This document shows positions 32,511-39,089 of a stretch of 39,089 bases of DNA, one piece after another (position 1 is the first letter of the stretch; every line of letters begins with the position of its first letter). Origin of the DNA: an uncultured Flavobacteriales bacterium (GTDB lineage Bacteria > Bacteroidota > Bacteroidia > Flavobacteriales > BACL11). Below the pieces are notes generated by a model. It saw nothing but the letters and a program-made list of their open reading frames with translations. It made no database searches and was not told the DNA's origin. Position numbers and translations under genes: made by a program. Location: contig CAJQRK010000018.1 of assembly GCA_905612305.1 (NCBI GenBank), positions 1-39,089 of the forward strand. The letters run 5' to 3'.

Positions 32511-33554
32511 TTATTCTACAACTATTCTTTTCTCTACTGTTCCATCATCATAGATGTAAAAGAGAACTTCATTCTTAGTGCCTTTTGTTTCTCTTCCTAA
32601 TAGGTCTTGTACTTTAAGAAGTTCTTTGTTTGTGGAGTGTTCTTGTATTGCGCTTACTCCACAAGCAGTATTACACGCAGATACTGTTGAATATTGTCCG
32701 TTGCCTGTTCCAGGGTCATTACATACTCCATTGTTACAATCCCAAGAAGGTGTATTTGCACAATTATTACTAAAGTAATGTTGAGGGTCTATATATCCAA
32801 CTGGCCAATTAACATTAGACCAGCTAACATTATCTACATTTATACAGAACAGGTTAGGATTATTATAGCTAAGAAGTGTATCGGTGAAGTTTGTATTATT
32901 TCCGTTTCTTAAATCAAGACTGGTAAGTTGATTATTATTACATCTCAATTGAGTTAAAGAAATATTTTGACTTACATCTAAAGAAGCAAGTTGATTAGAA
33001 GTACCATACAAAGTAGTTAAAGCAGTATTTTGACTTACATCAAGGCTTGTTAGTTGATTATATTCACAATACAAAGTAGTTAAAGCAGCATTAGTACTTA
33101 CATCTAGATTGCCAAGTAGATTGCCTCCACAATCCAACCCAATTAAAACAGTATTAGCACTTACATCAAGTGTTGTGAGTTGATTGCCACCACATTGTAA
33201 CCAAGCTAAAGCAGTATTATTGTTTACATTCAAGTTGCCGAGTGGATTATTATCACATTCTAAATAAGTTAAAGCAGTATTTTGACTTACATCAAGACTA
33301 GTGAGTTGATTAGACCAACAATGCAGATAAGTTAAAGCAGTAAAAGCTTCTATGCCTGTTAAATCAGAGATATTCTGACCACCAACATCTAAAATAGTTA
33401 CTGTATTAATATTTGCAGTAGGTACTGACCCATCTGGAGTTCCAGTATCATAACCTAAATTAATAAGAGCCTGTTCAAAATTAGCATCAGGTATCAGTGT
33501 TTGTCCAAGCCCAATCAAAGGCAAGCAAAGTAATATAAGTAGTAGTTTTTTCAT
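32511..33554 (-). CDS. Secreted leucine-rich-repeat protein (paralogue) with Cys-rich mini-module and sorting signature
   Basis: A 347-residue paralogue of the 30972 protein. The signal peptide is MKKLLLILLCLPLIGLGQ and the cap is TLIPDANFEQALINLGYD. Six full 21-residue LRRs lie at 84-209. One of them (LYGTSNQ) has lost the repeat cysteine. The post-LRR cap (FCINVDNVSWSNVNW, HYFSNNC) is followed by an extra module not in the other copy: WDCNNGVCNDPGTGNGQY, then CNTACG, a compact four-Cys motif. The C-terminus KELLKVQDLLGRETKGT and VLFYIYDDGTVEKRIVVE matches the paralogue closely at both protein and DNA level. Function unknown; surface display or adhesion is a guess from the domains. Confidence 0.85.
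   Translation of the reverse strand: MKKLLLILLCLPLIGLGQTLIPDANFEQALINLGYDTGTPDGSVPTANINTVTILDVGGQNISDLTGIEAFTALTYLHCWSNQLTSLDVSQNTALTYLECDNNPLGNLNVNNNTALAWLQCGGNQLTTLDVSANTVLIGLDCGGNLLGNLDVSTNAALTTLYCEYNQLTSLDVSQNTALTTLYGTSNQLASLDVSQNISLTQLRCNNNQLTSLDLRNGNNTNFTDTLLSYNNPNLFCINVDNVSWSNVNWPVGYIDPQHYFSNNCANTPSWDCNNGVCNDPGTGNGQYSTVSACNTACGVSAIQEHSTNKELLKVQDLLGRETKGTKNEVLFYIYDDGTVEKRIVVE
32516..32634 (-). repeat. Sorting-signature-coding repeat, copy B
   Basis: Partner of 30977-31095, in the second LRR gene. About 92% identical by eye over 119 bases. Confidence 0.8.
32928..33305 (-). repeat. Tandem 63-bp LRR-coding array (6 units)
   Basis: Six in-frame 63-base units coding residues 84-209 of the second LRR protein. 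Units alternate between a LTSLDVSQNTAL type and a LGNLDVSTNAAL type, which suggests that an early two-unit duplication took place. Confidence 0.75.
33511..33554 (-). repeat. Signal-peptide-coding repeat, copy 2
   Basis: The first 44 bases of the second LRR gene. One base differs from copies 1 and 3, changing Met13 to Leu. Confidence 0.85.
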
Positions 33555-33569
33555 TGTTAATCGTTTATT

Positions 33570-33983
33570 CTAATTACAATCTTTACGATTTAATGTAATT
33601 TCACCTATTACTATCCCAGAATCATCATAATATTTCCAAATAACATTAATACCCCAAGCCTTCATCATTTCAATAGATGGGTCTGAACAGAATTTATTTT
33701 TAAGTATTTCATTTTGTAATTCCATAAAGTCTTTTTTTGTAATTCCCATAGTATTGAAATAACTGTTATCTATTTGATAATTATGTCTAAATATTCCGTT
33801 TCCTCCATAGATATTAATAAGAGTTGTATATTTATCTATAACCTGAGGACAAGTTTTATTCATTTCATTCATCATATTTACTAGAGTTTCGTTTTTTTCC
33901 TTTTGAGTATATGTATAGTCTTTCCAACTTTGACTAAACCCAATCATAGGCAAGCAAAGTAATATAAGTAGTAGTTTTTTCAT
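33570..33983 (-). CDS. Small secreted protein of unknown function
   Basis: A 137-residue exported protein with signal peptide MKKLLLILLCLPMIGFSQ. The mature part has NEMNKTCPQVIDKYTTLINI, FRHNYQIDN and WKYYDDSGIVIGEITLN. The pattern of an early TCPxxID, a later FxHNYxI-like strand, and a final KYYDxxG strand reminds me of a small secreted domain seen in many bacteria, but I cannot name it with confidence. Three cysteines are present (TCP, FCS and the penultimate residue). It is 15 bases upstream of the second LRR gene on the same strand. Confidence 0.6.
   Translation of the reverse strand: MKKLLLILLCLPMIGFSQSWKDYTYTQKEKNETLVNMMNEMNKTCPQVIDKYTTLINIYGGNGIFRHNYQIDNSYFNTMGITKKDFMELQNEILKNKFCSDPSIEMMKAWGINVIWKYYDDSGIVIGEITLNRKDCN
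33940..33983 (-). repeat. Signal-peptide-coding repeat, copy 3
   Basis: The first 44 bases of the 33570-33983 gene, identical to copy 1. The leader just upstream (AAAAACTAAGATT) also resembles that of copy 1 (AATAAACTAAG). Confidence 0.85.
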
Positions 33984-33998
33984 AATCTTAGTTTTTTG

Positions 33999-34334
33999 TT
34001 AATAAAACAAATGCATTTTTTCTTTCTTTTTCCAACCTGCTCTACTACTATAATCAGTAAAAAAAATGATAACATCAGCTTGTGAAGCGTAGTCCACAAA
34101 AAATATTTTCTTATCTGCCCTACTTGCATAATCTACAAAAAACCAATTCCCATCATTCTCGCCTGCACGGCTTTCATAATCCACTTTAAATACAGACAAA
34201 TCAGCTCTGCTTTCATAGTCAGCAACAAATACTTTTACATCAGCTTGGCTTGCGTATTCAACCGAGAATACCTTTTGTGCATTTGTAATGCCTGAAATCA
34301 ACAGACATACAGTTAAAAATAATGATTTTTTCAT
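33999..34334 (-). CDS. DUF6150-like secreted repeat protein
   Basis: A 111-residue exported protein with a different signal peptide from its neighbours (MKKSLFLTVCLLISGITNAQ). The mature part is almost wholly six short repeats of 12-16 residues: VFSVEYASQADVK, VFVADYESRADLS, VFKVDYESRAGEN, WFFVDYASRADKK, IFFVDYASQADVI, IFFTDYSSRAGWK. The alternating hydrophobic-Asp-Tyr-x-Ser-x-Ala pattern matches what I know of the DUF6150 family and suggests a small beta-repeat fold. Function unknown. It is the first gene of the minus-strand group, divergent from aspC. Confidence 0.7.
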   Translation of the reverse strand: MKKSLFLTVCLLISGITNAQKVFSVEYASQADVKVFVADYESRADLSVFKVDYESRAGENDGNWFFVDYASRADKKIFFVDYASQADVIIFFTDYSSRAGWKKKEKMHLFY

Positions 34335-34407
34335 TTTGTAAATATATACAAATACCTTTACTCATTATTTTCTAGCAACTAAAAACAAGCAACTAACTAG
34401 TATTTCC

Positions 34408-34415
34408 TATATTTG
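34408..34415 (+). promoter_or_regulatory. Possible -7 element upstream of aspC
   Basis: TATATTTG matches TANNTTTG, 41 bases before the aspC ATG. No TTG stands at the -33 spacing. It lies in the 121-base gap between aspC and the divergent DUF6150-like gene. Confidence 0.4.
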
Positions 34416-34455
34416 CCCCCTTTTAAAAACCACAATAAAAACTACAATATAAAGC

Positions 34456-35652
34456 ATGACAAAAGTATCAGACAGGTTAAACCGATTAGCAGAATCAGCA
34501 ACCCTAGCCATGGCAAGAATGAGTAGAGAATTACAAGCCAAAGGAATTGATGTAATTGCCTTAAGCTTAGGAGAGCCAGATTTTGACACCCCAGAGTTTA
34601 TAAAAGAGGCAGCAAAAAAAGCAATTGATGATAATTTCTCGCACTACACTCCAGTTCCTGGTTTACCAGAGCTCAGAAGTGCAATTGTACAAAAATTTAA
34701 AAGAGATAATAACTTAGAGTTTACTCCTGATCAAATTGTTACATCAACTGGTGCCAAACAATCATTAGCTAATCTTTGTTTAAGTTTACTTAACCCTGGA
34801 GATGAAGTGCTTTTACCATGTCCTTACTGGGTTAGCTATACTGAACTTGTAAAGTTAGCAGAAGGTGTGCCAGTAGAAGTACCCTCAACAATTGATTCGG
34901 ATTTTAAGGTAACACCTGAACAGTTAGAAGCAGTAATTACACCAAAAACTAAACTATTAATGTTCAGCTCCCCATGTAATCCTAGTGGGACTGTATATAC
35001 TCAATCAGAACTAGAAGCTATTGCAAAAATGTTAGAAAAATACCCTGATATTTATGTAGTCGCAGATGAAATCTATGAGCATATAAACTTTACTGAAAAA
35101 CACTTTAGTATAGGTACTATCCCTTCAATGAAGGATCGCACCATTACCGTAAATGGAGTTTCAAAAGGATTTGCTATGACGGGTTGGCGTGTAGGTTTTA
35201 TTGGCGCGCCACTTTGGATTGCAAAGGCGTGTAATAAAATACAAGGGCAAGTTACTTCTGCAACCTGTGCAATAGCCCAAAAAGCTGCAGAAAGAGCAAT
35301 GCTTGCCGACCCAAGATCAACGACACAAGAGATGAGAGATACTTTCCTAAAAAGGAGAGATATGATATTAGCAAAACTAAATAATATAGAAGGTGTCAAA
35401 TGTAATGTTCCTGAAGGTGCATTTTATGTTTTCCCTGATGTAAGTTGTTATTTTGGGAAATCAGACGGAACAACTACTATAAATAATTCGGATGATTTTT
35501 GCATGTATTTACTTAATTCTGCACATGTTGCTTTGGTTGCAGGTGATTCCTTTGGGAATCCTGAATGTGTGCGAATCTCTTATGCAGCTTCTGATGATAA
35601 ACTCATGCAAGCAATGGACAGAATAAAAAAGCAATTAGCTCAATTAAACTAA
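34456..35652 (+). CDS. aspC: Aspartate aminotransferase (class I)
   Basis: Pyridoxal-phosphate enzyme interconverting aspartate/2-oxoglutarate and oxaloacetate/glutamate. It has 398 residues and is of the subgroup Ib (bacterial AspAT) type. Key features are SLGEPDFDTP (substrate-binding loop), FSHYTPVPGLPELR, FSSPCNPSGTVY (Asn175), ADEIYEHI (Asp204, Tyr207), VSKGFAMTGWRVGF with Schiff-base Lys237 and phosphate-binding Arg245, and a C-terminal ECVRISYAAS carrying the carboxylate-binding Arg. It starts a three-gene unit in which each gene overlaps the next by one base. Subgroup Ib enzymes sometimes also accept prephenate. Confidence 0.92.
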   Translation: MTKVSDRLNRLAESATLAMARMSRELQAKGIDVIALSLGEPDFDTPEFIKEAAKKAIDDNFSHYTPVPGLPELRSAIVQKFKRDNNLEFTPDQIVTSTGAKQSLANLCLSLLNPGDEVLLPCPYWVSYTELVKLAEGVPVEVPSTIDSDFKVTPEQLEAVITPKTKLLMFSSPCNPSGTVYTQSELEAIAKMLEKYPDIYVVADEIYEHINFTEKHFSIGTIPSMKDRTITVNGVSKGFAMTGWRVGFIGAPLWIAKACNKIQGQVTSATCAIAQKAAERAMLADPRSTTQEMRDTFLKRRDMILAKLNNIEGVKCNVPEGAFYVFPDVSCYFGKSDGTTTINNSDDFCMYLLNSAHVALVAGDSFGNPECVRISYAASDDKLMQAMDRIKKQLAQLN

Positions 35653-36626
35653 TGGATTTCAAGGCATTATTTGAAGGTTTTAATCAAAAGAATGTCCTCA
35701 TTGTAGGGGATGCAATGATTGATACCTATATGTGGGGGGAAGTAAATAGAATGTCACCAGAAGCTCCTGTACCAGTAGTTGAAGTAAAGAAACACGAAAA
35801 TCGATTAGGAGGAGCTGCTAATGTAGCTTTAAATTTAAAAGCTTTAGGGTCAAATCCAATTTTATGCTCAGTAGTAGGTACGGGTAATAAAGGTAAATTA
35901 TTCTTAAAATTAATGCAAGAATCTGGATTATCCACCGCAGGAATACTTGCTAAAAAAGAGAGAAAAACAACTGTAAAAACAAGGGTTATTGCCAACAATA
36001 AACATCAATTACGAATTGATGAAGAAGAAACTTCTTCTATTATTAACTCAAGTGAATTCCTGAAGCTTACTGAAAGTTTAATGGGGAATATTGATGTTAT
36101 TATATTACAAGATTACAACAAAGGAGTATTGACTTGTGAAGTAATTGAAGAAGTAATAAAATCCGCTAATGAAAAAGGAATTTCAACTATTGTTGACCCT
36201 AAAAAACAGAATTTCAATTCCTATAAAAATTGCACGATATTCAAGCCCAACTTAGCTGAAATTAAAACTGGAATGAATATTGATTTTAATGCTGATAATG
36301 TTTCTGAAATAGAAAAAGCATCCAGTGAATTACGCACACTACTTAATGCAAAAGCGATTTTATTAACCTTATCCGAAAGAGGGATTTGCATAAACTTAGC
36401 ATATGGATTCAAACACACTCCTGCTTTTAAGCGTGATATTATTGATGTGTCTGGCGCTGGAGATACTGTAATTGCAGTAGCCTCTCTTTGCCTAGCTTCA
36501 GGTATAAAGTATACCGATTTATCTGTACTATCAACTTTAGCTGGAGGAATAGTTTGTGAAGAGGTTGGAGTAATGCCTATTAACAAAGAAAAATTACTTT
36601 CTGAAGCAATAAAACGCATCCAATAG
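35652..36626 (+). CDS. hldA: D-glycero-beta-D-manno-heptose-7-phosphate kinase (HldE kinase domain, stand-alone)
   Basis: PfkB-family sugar kinase of 324 residues. GDAMIDTYMWGEVNRMSPEAPVP near the N-terminus is the distinctive RfaE/HldE domain I wording, followed by RLGGAANVALNLKALG. The C-terminal PfkB signature DVSGAGDTVIAVASL holds the catalytic Asp271. In Escherichia coli this kinase is fused to an adenylyltransferase (HldE). Here only the kinase half is present, so the second activity must be elsewhere. It should act in ADP-heptose synthesis for lipopolysaccharide. Its ATG shares one base with the aspC stop. Confidence 0.85.
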   Translation: MDFKALFEGFNQKNVLIVGDAMIDTYMWGEVNRMSPEAPVPVVEVKKHENRLGGAANVALNLKALGSNPILCSVVGTGNKGKLFLKLMQESGLSTAGILAKKERKTTVKTRVIANNKHQLRIDEEETSSIINSSEFLKLTESLMGNIDVIILQDYNKGVLTCEVIEEVIKSANEKGISTIVDPKKQNFNSYKNCTIFKPNLAEIKTGMNIDFNADNVSEIEKASSELRTLLNAKAILLTLSERGICINLAYGFKHTPAFKRDIIDVSGAGDTVIAVASLCLASGIKYTDLSVLSTLAGGIVCEEVGVMPINKEKLLSEAIKRIQ

Positions 36627-37345
36627 TGAGCAAAGTAACTCCTTATAACAATACGGATAATAAGAAAAAGCAAGTCACTCAAATGTTTGATAATATTGCT
36701 AAAAGTTATGATTTTTTAAATCACTCTCTCTCCTTTGGAATGGATAATATATGGCGTAAAATTGCCATCAAGAAATTAACAAATAATCCTGCTTCTATTC
36801 TGGATATTGCTACTGGTACTGGTGATTTTGCTATCAGCGCTAGCAAATACACAAAAGCAAAAATTACAGGAATAGATATTTCCCAAGGAATGCTGGATGT
36901 TGGAAATGAGAAAATAATTAAAAAAGGCTTATCAGATAGGATAAATTTACAACTTGCTGATTCAGAAAATTTACCTTTTGATGATAATAGTTTTGATGCA
37001 TTAACAGCTGGCTTTGGGGTGCGTAATTTTGAGGACTTAAATAAAGGGCTCTGCGAAATGAACAGAACGTTAAAATCAGGAGGAATTGTAGCCATACTGG
37101 AACCTTCTGAACCAGCTAATTTTCCTTTAAAACAATTTTATAATTTATATTTTCATTATATTTTGCCTTTTGTTGGAGGAATTATTTCAAAAGATAAAAA
37201 TGCTTACGCATACTTACCAGATTCTGTTGCAGCTTTCCCTTCAAAAAGATATTTTCTGGCTGAATTAGAAAAAGCTGGTTTTAAAAATTGTGAGCATGTT
37301 CCATTAACTTTTGGCATTGTCTCATTATATATTGCAATAAAATAA
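36626..37345 (+). CDS. menG: Demethylmenaquinone/ubiquinone methyltransferase
   Basis: S-adenosylmethionine-dependent C-methyltransferase (UbiE/MenG family) of 239 residues that completes menaquinone. As a Bacteroidota gene the substrate is most likely demethylmenaquinone. Signatures are VTQMFDNIAKSYDFLNH at the N-terminus, ILDIATGTGDFAI (SAM motif I, about 58-70), LTAGFGVRNFEDLNKGLCEM and the C-terminal FGIVSLYIAIK. The start is a GTG that shares one base with the preceding stop. porT follows after 23 bases. Confidence 0.94.
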   Translation: MSKVTPYNNTDNKKKQVTQMFDNIAKSYDFLNHSLSFGMDNIWRKIAIKKLTNNPASILDIATGTGDFAISASKYTKAKITGIDISQGMLDVGNEKIIKKGLSDRINLQLADSENLPFDDNSFDALTAGFGVRNFEDLNKGLCEMNRTLKSGGIVAILEPSEPANFPLKQFYNLYFHYILPFVGGIISKDKNAYAYLPDSVAAFPSKRYFLAELEKAGFKNCEHVPLTFGIVSLYIAIK

Positions 37346-37368
37346 TATCCTGATCGTTTAGGGAGCCC

Positions 37369-38082
37369 ATGGGAAAATCAATTAAACACCTTATTATATT
37401 GCTTTTATTCTTAGGAATTAGCGATTCCTATGCACAAAGACATAAGAAACCTCACAACCTTATTCAATATGATTTTAAAAAATTGCACTTTGGGTTTACC
37501 CTAGGTATGAATGAGTTAAATTTTAACATAAAAAAAAATAGTAGCACCATAACAAATGACACATTATTAACTCTACTTTCCAATAGCCAAAAAGGATTTA
37601 ACCTTGGGATTGTTTCTAACCTTAGAATTGGAAAATATACCGATTTACGCTTCATTCCTACTCTAGTTTTTGGTGAGCGACATTTATATTATGGATTTAT
37701 TGACAGCAGTCATGTAAGTGATGAAAAGATAAAGCGTATTGAATCTACACTTATTGACTTTCCTATTTACATTAAATACAAATCAGCTCGCTATAATAAT
37801 TTGAGAACCTATGTGCTTGCAGGAGTGAAATATAGTTTAGATATTGCAGAACAAGATGAAATAAATGATGAGGGAAAAGAGATTGTAAAATTAAAGAAAA
37901 ATGACCTAATGGGAGAAATTGGCTTTGGAATTGATTGCTACCTTGAATATTTCAAATTCTCACCTCAAATCAAGTTGTCTTATGGTATCCTTAATTTACT
38001 TTCACAAGACGAAACAGTATATACAAAATCTATAAATCGCCTAAGCACAAATGGCTGGATGATTTCCTTTACATTTGAATAA
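37369..38082 (+). CDS. porT: Type IX secretion system protein PorT
   Basis: An outer-membrane beta-barrel protein of the type IX secretion system, 237 residues, with a signal peptide (about 1-22, ending SYAQ). Recognisable parts are LHFGFTLGMNELNF, NLGIVSNLRIGKYTDLRFIP, LIDFPIYIKYKSAR, GFGIDCYLEYFKFSPQIKLS and a final amphipathic strand ending WMISFTFE. The order menG-porT-TrmH-family methyltransferase is one I recall from Flavobacterium. Exported proteins with T9SS-type C-termini elsewhere in the window (7448, 22607, 30972, 32511) are its likely clients. Confidence 0.9.
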   Translation: MGKSIKHLIILLLFLGISDSYAQRHKKPHNLIQYDFKKLHFGFTLGMNELNFNIKKNSSTITNDTLLTLLSNSQKGFNLGIVSNLRIGKYTDLRFIPTLVFGERHLYYGFIDSSHVSDEKIKRIESTLIDFPIYIKYKSARYNNLRTYVLAGVKYSLDIAEQDEINDEGKEIVKLKKNDLMGEIGFGIDCYLEYFKFSPQIKLSYGILNLLSQDETVYTKSINRLSTNGWMISFTFE

Positions 38083-38128
38083 AAAAAAGTTTTCATCAAA
38101 CTAATCTTTAATTTTCTTGGTTAACTCG

Positions 38129-38157
38129 TTGTAAATCAAATTAATTTACTAATTTCG
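38129..38157 (+). promoter_or_regulatory. Possible promoter of the small zinc-ribbon gene
   Basis: TTG (38129-38131), 18 bases, then TAATTTCG (38150-38157) matches the Bacteroidota promoter except for C instead of T at the seventh base of TANNTTTG. It lies 42 bases before the ATG at 38200. Confidence 0.45.
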
Positions 38158-38199
38158 GCAATAGAAAAATATTATAAAAAACCTATTTTAACAAATTTA

Positions 38200-38478
38200 A
38201 TGGATAATTTTTTATTAGTTTTTATATTGGTATTATTATATGTCTTGCTCCTTTTTATCATCCGAAAATTAGGATTAGGAAGTAAAAAAAGCTGTGTGAA
38301 TTGCAATAATTGCTGTCCTGACTGCAATTTACCACTTAATAGAATAAAACGACTTTATAAAGACCAAATATTACACCGCATCACCTTTGGAGTATTTGAT
38401 TTTAAACGCTATACCTGTAATGAATGTGGCTGGGAAGGATTAAGATGGGAAAGAAAGTATACTCAAAAAAATAATTAG
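38200..38478 (+). CDS. Small membrane-anchored zinc-ribbon protein
   Basis: A 92-residue protein with one N-terminal membrane helix (LLVFILVLLYVLLLFIIR, about 5-22) and a cytoplasmic cysteine-rich part. CVNCNNCCPDC (Cys32, 35, 38, 39, 42) and CNEC (Cys73, 76) make up two CxxC pairs or more, with GWEG after the second as in zinc ribbons. I do not know the family. It stands between porT and the TrmH-family gene, with its own probable promoter, and overlaps the latter's 3' end by four bases in convergent orientation. Confidence 0.65.
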   Translation: MDNFLLVFILVLLYVLLLFIIRKLGLGSKKSCVNCNNCCPDCNLPLNRIKRLYKDQILHRITFGVFDFKRYTCNECGWEGLRWERKYTQKNN

Positions 38479-39089
38479 TTGCAAAACTCATGTAATAAAA
38501 TTGATGTAGCTACTGCTACATTTAATGATTCCGTATTACCTCCCATATTTTTTATTGCCACTCTTTTACTAATATGTTTTTCTACTTTTTCAGAAATTCC
38601 ATTTGCCTCATTCCCCATCACCAAATGAGCCTTATGGTTAATTTTAACATCTTTTACATTTTCACCATGCATATAAGCGCCATAAACAGGTGTTGTAACT
38701 TTTGCTAAATACACGCTCAGATCAGCATATATTATATGTATCCTGAAAAGCGAACCCATAGTTGATTGCACAACTTTTGGATTATAAATATCTACTGTAT
38801 CTTTAGAACATATAATTTGTTTTACTCCAAACCAATCGCACATTCTTATTATAGTACCTAAATTTCCAGGATCATTGATGTCATCTAAAACCAAAGTAAC
38901 TGCTAATCTTTGCTGTATAATTTGCTGATTTTTCATCCTTACCACTGCAAGAGCTTTATTAGGTGATTTAAGATTACTTATTCTTTCCAGTTCATTTAAG
39001 CTTACTACTTGTATTTTATTAAAAACCCCTTTATTTTCATCAATCCAATCTTTCAGCGCAAACAATTCTACTATCTCAAAAGAAGAATT
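38475..39089 (-). CDS. TrmH-family (SpoU) RNA methyltransferase, N-terminus cut by window edge
   Basis: A 2'-O-methyltransferase of the RlmB/TrmH family. The frame is open to the right edge, reading NSSFEIVELFALKDW before the TTG at 39065, so that TTG is not the start. A substrate-binding-like N-terminal part leads into the SPOUT domain: LVLDDINDPGNLGTIIRMCDWF (motif 1), AHLVMGNEANGIS (motif 2) and IKNMGGNTESLNVAVATSIL (motif 3, with the Asn-Glu-Ser-Leu-Asn core). The target, probably a ribosomal RNA guanosine, cannot be fixed. It is distinct from the trmH gene at 1563. Confidence 0.88.
   Translation of the reverse strand, partial: NSSFEIVELFALKDWIDENKGVFNKIQVVSLNELERISNLKSPNKALAVVRMKNQQIIQQRLAVTLVLDDINDPGNLGTIIRMCDWFGVKQIICSKDTVDIYNPKVVQSTMGSLFRIHIIYADLSVYLAKVTTPVYGAYMHGENVKDVKINHKAHLVMGNEANGISEKVEKHISKRVAIKNMGGNTESLNVAVATSILLHEFCN

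Noticed and set aside
27771-34334. Integrated mobile element or prophage carrying the accessory genes
   Set aside because: I see no integrase, transposase, terminal inverted repeats or target duplications around the region, and base composition looks like that of the neighbours.
35073-37095. Minus-strand open frames opposite aspC, hldA and menG
   Set aside because: All are shadows of conserved genes, with hydrophobic, Ser/Phe-rich composition typical of reversed frames.

Overview
The window is AT-rich DNA from a member of the Bacteroidota, most likely a marine-type flavobacterium (order Flavobacteriales; I cannot place it more finely). The evidence is a PorT type IX secretion (T9SS) protein, T9SS C-terminal sorting domains, BatA-domain and DUF5916 proteins, CarboxypepD_reg-like TonB-dependent receptors, and promoters of the Bacteroidota type (TTG, about 18 bases, then TANNTTTG) where any promoter can be seen. 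Most of the window is chromosomal housekeeping. No insertion sequence, integrase, rRNA or CRISPR array is visible.

Layout. 0-4.5 kb: the 3' end of recQ, then fmt and trmH overlapping by four bases, a broken or frameshifted bTHX-like ribosomal gene, then pdxH, yqgE and a class IV aminotransferase. 4.5-9.1 kb: a TonB-dependent receptor followed by a T9SS-exported hydrolase-fold protein that lacks the expected nucleophile. 9.1-14.9 kb: tRNA-Met(CAT), an isoprenylcysteine-methyltransferase-like membrane protein, a START-like protein with an LptF/LptG permease, ribBA overlapping tsaD, and an alpha/beta hydrolase. 15-22.6 kb: sucC, then a tightly overlapping group of a DUF5916 outer-membrane protein, a LolD-like ATPase, a BatA-domain protein and a dihydroorotase homologue that has lost most of its metal ligands. 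22.6-27.7 kb: a secreted M36-like metalloprotease, a metallo-beta-lactamase-fold hydrolase and a conserved protein of unknown function.

27.8-34.3 kb is the accessory part. It starts with a large outer-membrane beta-barrel protein, followed by small secreted genes and two secreted leucine-rich-repeat (LRR) proteins. Four of these genes begin with nearly the same signal peptide. Three of them share about 44 bases of nearly identical DNA there, and the two LRR genes also share about 120 bases of near-identical DNA at their 3' ends. The genes look like variable middles placed between reused export ends. The metalloprotease at 22.6 kb carries a diverged version of the same C-terminal signature. 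This is the best candidate for something poorly described.

34.4-39.1 kb returns to core genes: aspC, a heptose-7-phosphate kinase and menG/ubiE in a 1-base-overlap operon, porT, a small membrane zinc-ribbon protein, and a TrmH-family RNA methyltransferase cut by the window edge. PorT links the two halves, since it belongs to the secretion machinery that would export the sorting-domain proteins. The only gene-free stretches are shorter than 300 bases.
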